DNA of 42,532 nt, from contig CAYRAG010000010.1 in assembly GCA_964422185.1 (NCBI GenBank), forward strand, positions 1 through 42,532, in the 5' to 3' direction. Shown here one piece after another: positions 39,783-42,532 of the stretch. The notes under the pieces are model-generated. The model was not told the DNA's origin. It saw nothing but the letters and a program-made list of their open reading frames with translations, and made no database searches. The DNA is from CALXCT01 sp964422185. GTDB taxonomy: Bacteria > Bacillota > Clostridia > Oscillospirales > Oscillospiraceae. Each line of letters starts with the position of its first letter. Within the stretch, counting starts at the first letter, position 1. The translations under genes were made by a program, and so were the position numbers.

Positions 39783-42532
39783 TCAGCGGTAGTAGGCGGC
39801 GCCGCTCTCCAGCAGGGGCTGGCGGTGGTCTCCGGGGATGTTGACCGCCACATGGGGGCCGCACCGCTCCGTGTGGCCCATCTTGCCAAAAACCCGGCCG
39901 TCCGGGGAGAAGATGCCCTCAATGGCGGCGACGGATCCGTTGGGATTGGCGTCGATGTTCATGGTGGGGCTGCCGTCCGGCTCCACATACTGGGTGGCCA
40001 CCTGGCCGCGGGCGATGAGCTGGTCGAGCATCTCCGGGGAGGCCACGAACCGGCCCTCGCCGTGGGAGATCGCCACGCTGTGGAGATCGCCCACCTGGGA
40101 GCAGAGCATCCATGGGGAGTTTACGGAGGCCACCCGGGTGGTGACATACCGGCTCTGGTGGCGTCCGATGAGGTTGTAGGTCAGGGTGGGGCAGGCGCTG
40201 TCCATGGGCCGGATTTCGCCAAACGGCACGAGGCCGAGCTTGACCAGAGCCTGGAAGCCGTTGCAGATGCCCAGCATCAGGCCGTCCCGGTGCCGGAGCA
40301 GGTCGTGGACGGCGTCGGTGATCCGCGGATTGCGGAAGAACGAGCAGATGAACTTGGCGGATCCGTCCGGCTCATCCCCGCCGGAGAAGCCCCCGGGCAG
40401 GAAGATGATCTGGGAGCGGCGGATGGCCGCCTCCAGATCGGAGACGGAGTCGCTCAGATCCGCGGCCGTCAGGTTGCGGATGTTCACGGTCTCCGCGTCC
40501 AGGCCGGCGCGAAGGCAGGCGCGCACGGAGTCGTATTCGCAGTTGGTGCCGGGGAAGACGGGGATGACCACCCGGGGCCGGGCGATTTGGTGTTTCGCGA
40601 CGACGGGGGAGCGCCTGTCCCAGGAGATGGCCGCTACCGGCTCATCCGTGCCGGCGCGGGTGGGGTAGATCCCCTCCAGCACACCCTCGCTCAGCGCCAG
40701 CAGCTCCTCAATGGAGGCGGAGTCCGACCCGATGTCAACCACGGGCTCTGACACGGTGGCGCCGATGCGCCGTGCGCAGGGCAGATCCGTCTCGCCGGTG
40801 AGCTCCGCCACAATGGCGCCGCGGCGGGGCGCGTACCAGTCCTCCGCCGCGCCGGGATCCGCACGGAACCCGATCCGGTTGCCGAAAGACATCTTCATCA
40901 CGGCCTCCGCCAGGCCGTACTCCACGGCCCAGGCGGCCGCAACTTTCCCCTCGGCGCACAGAGTGTGGAACGCGTCCCAGGTCTCTTTCAGACTCTGGAA
41001 GCCGTCAGTGCGCGGGGCGAACAGGTAGACCGGGCGGCCCGGCGCTTTCCACTCCGGGGACAGGACGGATCCCGCCTTGATCGGGGCGATGGCGAACGAG
41101 ATCAGCGTGGGCGGCACATCCAGATCCAGGAAGGAACCGGACATGGAGTCCTTGCCGCCGATGGCGGCGCAGCCCAGTCCCAGCTGGGCGTCCAGGCCGC
41201 CCAGAAGCGCCTGGAACGGCTTGCCCCAGCGGCCGGGGTCGTCCCGGAGCTTCTCAAAGAACTCCTGGAAGGAGAGGTAGGCGTCCCGGTAGTCCGCGCC
41301 GGCCGCCACAATTTTGGCCAGAGAGGTGACTACGCTGTCCCGGGCGCCGGTGTAGGGGTTGGCGGACATCTCATCCGGGTCGAAGCCCCAGGACATGACG
41401 CTGGCCTGATCCGTCTCCTGTCCGGGCAGAACCGGGAACAGGGCGGCCATGGCCTGGGCGGGCGTGGTCTGCGTCTTTCCGCCGAACGGCATCAGGACGC
41501 TGCCCGCGCCGATGGAGCCGTCAAACCGCTCGGTCAGACCCCGGCGGGACGCGGTCTTCAGACTGGAGGCCATGTCGCGAAGGGAGTGGAACTCAGGCGC
41601 GGGGGTGATCTCCGGGTTCTGATCCACCGCCACGGCGGTGTGCTTCACCGCGCCGTTGGTGTTCAGGAAAGCCCGGGAGAGATCCGCGACGACTTTCCCG
41701 CGCCAGGTCATCACCATGCGGGGGCTCTCGGTGACCGCCGCCACCTGGTAGGCCTCCAGGTTCTCCGCCCGGGCGGCGGCGATAAAGGTCTCCGCGTCCT
41801 CCGGCGCCACGACGACGGCCATGCGTTCCTGGCTCTCGGAGATCGCCAGCTCGGTGCCGTCCAGGCCGTCGTATTTCTTCCGAACCTGATCCAGATCGAT
41901 GGACAGGCCGTCCGCCAGCTCCCCGATGGCCACGGACACGCCGCCGGCGCCGAAGTCGTTGCACCGTTTAATCAGGCGGGTGACCTCGCCCCGGCGGAAC
42001 AGGCGCTGGATCTTCCGCTCCTCCGGCGCGTTGCCTTTCTGCACCTCGGAGGCCATGGCCTCCAGGGACTGCCGGTTGTGGCTCTTGGAGGAGCCGGTGG
42101 CGCCCCCGATGCCGTCCCGGCCGGTGCGGCCGCCCAGCAGGATCACCGCGTCCCCGGGCGCGGGGGTCTCCCGGCGCACATTCTCCGCGGGGGCCGCGGC
42201 GACCACGGCGCCGCACTCCAGCCGCTTGGCGATATAGCCCTCGTGGTAAACCTCCGCCACATGGCCGGTGGCCAAACCCACCTGGTTGCCGTAGGAGGAG
42301 TAGCCCGCCGCCGCCGTGACCGCCAACTTGCGCTGGGGCAGCTTGCCCGGCGTGGTCTGCTCAATGGGCACCCTGGGGTCTCCGCCGCCGGTAACCCGCA
42401 TCGCCTGGTGGACATACGCCCGGCCGGACAGAGGATCCCGGATGCAGCCGCCGATACAGGTGGCCGCGCCGCCGAACGGCTCGATCTCCGTGGGGTGGTT
42501 GTGGGTCTCGTTCTTGAACATGAGCAGCCAGT
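39783..42532 (-). CDS. purL: Phosphoribosylformylglycinamidine synthase (PurL fused to PurQ), 5' end cut by window edge
   Basis: About 916 residues of a single-chain FGAM synthase are visible. It makes FGAM from FGAR with glutamine and ATP, step 4 of purine synthesis. The visible start, WLLMFKNETHNHPTEIEP, is the ATP-grasp-like core motif; GAVVLLGGRTGRDG-type text and GKDSMSG follow. The glutaminase domain (from about residue 640) has the nucleophile cysteine in LGICNGFQAL and a histidine/glutamate end HVAVNIPGDH. Roughly the first 320 residues lie off the right edge. It is convergent with jag and head-on to the fork. Confidence 0.93.
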   Translation of the reverse strand, partial: WLLMFKNETHNHPTEIEPFGGAATCIGGCIRDPLSGRAYVHQAMRVTGGGDPRVPIEQTTPGKLPQRKLAVTAAAGYSSYGNQVGLATGHVAEVYHEGYIAKRLECGAVVAAAPAENVRRETPAPGDAVILLGGRTGRDGIGGATGSSKSHNRQSLEAMASEVQKGNAPEERKIQRLFRRGEVTRLIKRCNDFGAGGVSVAIGELADGLSIDLDQVRKKYDGLDGTELAISESQERMAVVVAPEDAETFIAAARAENLEAYQVAAVTESPRMVMTWRGKVVADLSRAFLNTNGAVKHTAVAVDQNPEITPAPEFHSLRDMASSLKTASRRGLTERFDGSIGAGSVLMPFGGKTQTTPAQAMAALFPVLPGQETDQASVMSWGFDPDEMSANPYTGARDSVVTSLAKIVAAGADYRDAYLSFQEFFEKLRDDPGRWGKPFQALLGGLDAQLGLGCAAIGGKDSMSGSFLDLDVPPTLISFAIAPIKAGSVLSPEWKAPGRPVYLFAPRTDGFQSLKETWDAFHTLCAEGKVAAAWAVEYGLAEAVMKMSFGNRIGFRADPGAAEDWYAPRRGAIVAELTGETDLPCARRIGATVSEPVVDIGSDSASIEELLALSEGVLEGIYPTRAGTDEPVAAISWDRRSPVVAKHQIARPRVVIPVFPGTNCEYDSVRACLRAGLDAETVNIRNLTAADLSDSVSDLEAAIRRSQIIFLPGGFSGGDEPDGSAKFICSFFRNPRITDAVHDLLRHRDGLMLGICNGFQALVKLGLVPFGEIRPMDSACPTLTYNLIGRHQSRYVTTRVASVNSPWMLCSQVGDLHSVAISHGEGRFVASPEMLDQLIARGQVATQYVEPDGSPTMNIDANPNGSVAAIEGIFSPDGRVFGKMGHTERCGPHVAVNIPGDHRQPLLESGAAYYR

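Overview
The window is a GC-rich chromosomal segment of a bacterium of the class Clostridia. It carries the replication origin and the usual Firmicutes genes around it: rpmH, rnpA, yidD, yidC, jag, dnaA, dnaN, yaaA, recF, remB, gyrB and gyrA. It also has a ylmE-sepF-divIVA division block. Strong G/C preference at third codon positions and overall gene style suggest a high-GC gut clostridium of the Oscillospirales type. That assignment is an inference from style, not from a search.

Layout. (1) 1-2450 is accessory DNA: the 3' part of an MNT nucleotidyltransferase gene that appears fused by a one-base shift to its HI0074/HEPN-type partner, the right end and zinc-ribbon remnant of an IS200/IS605-family tnpB element, and a decayed prophage minor-head gene. 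(2) 2450-4200 has no recognisable gene but holds four parS-like palindromes and a strong promoter. (3) 4204-10744 (+) holds parA, parB, a membrane coiled-coil protein, serS, mscL, a small membrane protein, rsmG, minD and a methylglyoxal-synthase-like gene. (4) 10883-18477 (+) holds hisS, aspS, miaA, an HlyD-like gene, ylmE, sepF and divIVA. (5) 18652-23947 (-) is a glycoside operon: uxaC, a GH2 glycosidase and a GPH-family sugar transporter. (6) 24245-36017 (-) is the replication block, read dnaA, oriC, dnaN, a thioesterase, yaaA, recF, remB, gyrB, gyrA, two paralogous unknown genes, a SHOCT membrane protein and rnhA. (7) 36552-39728 (+) is rpmH-rnpA-yidD-yidC-jag. (8) 39783 to the right edge (-) is the 3' three quarters of a fused purL/purQ.

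How it fits together. oriC lies in the dnaA-dnaN gap at about 34.5-34.7 kb, with seven DnaA boxes next to an AT-rich stretch bearing a DnaA-trio-like array. Forks leave in both directions. The replication block and rpmH-jag are co-oriented with them. The 4-18.5 kb block (parAB, three aminoacyl-tRNA synthetases, division genes) and purL are head-on. The parS-like sites cluster at the parAB operon, about 28-32 kb from oriC, where ParB would load for origin segregation.

Most worth a second look: the methylglyoxal-synthase-like protein without two catalytic residues, the paralogous unknown pair with a SHOCT membrane protein downstream of gyrA, a near-consensus promoter inside ylmE, the trio-bearing oriC, the parS cluster, alanine at the GyrA quinolone-binding serine position, and the decayed phage gene whose frame is broken only by two UGA codons.
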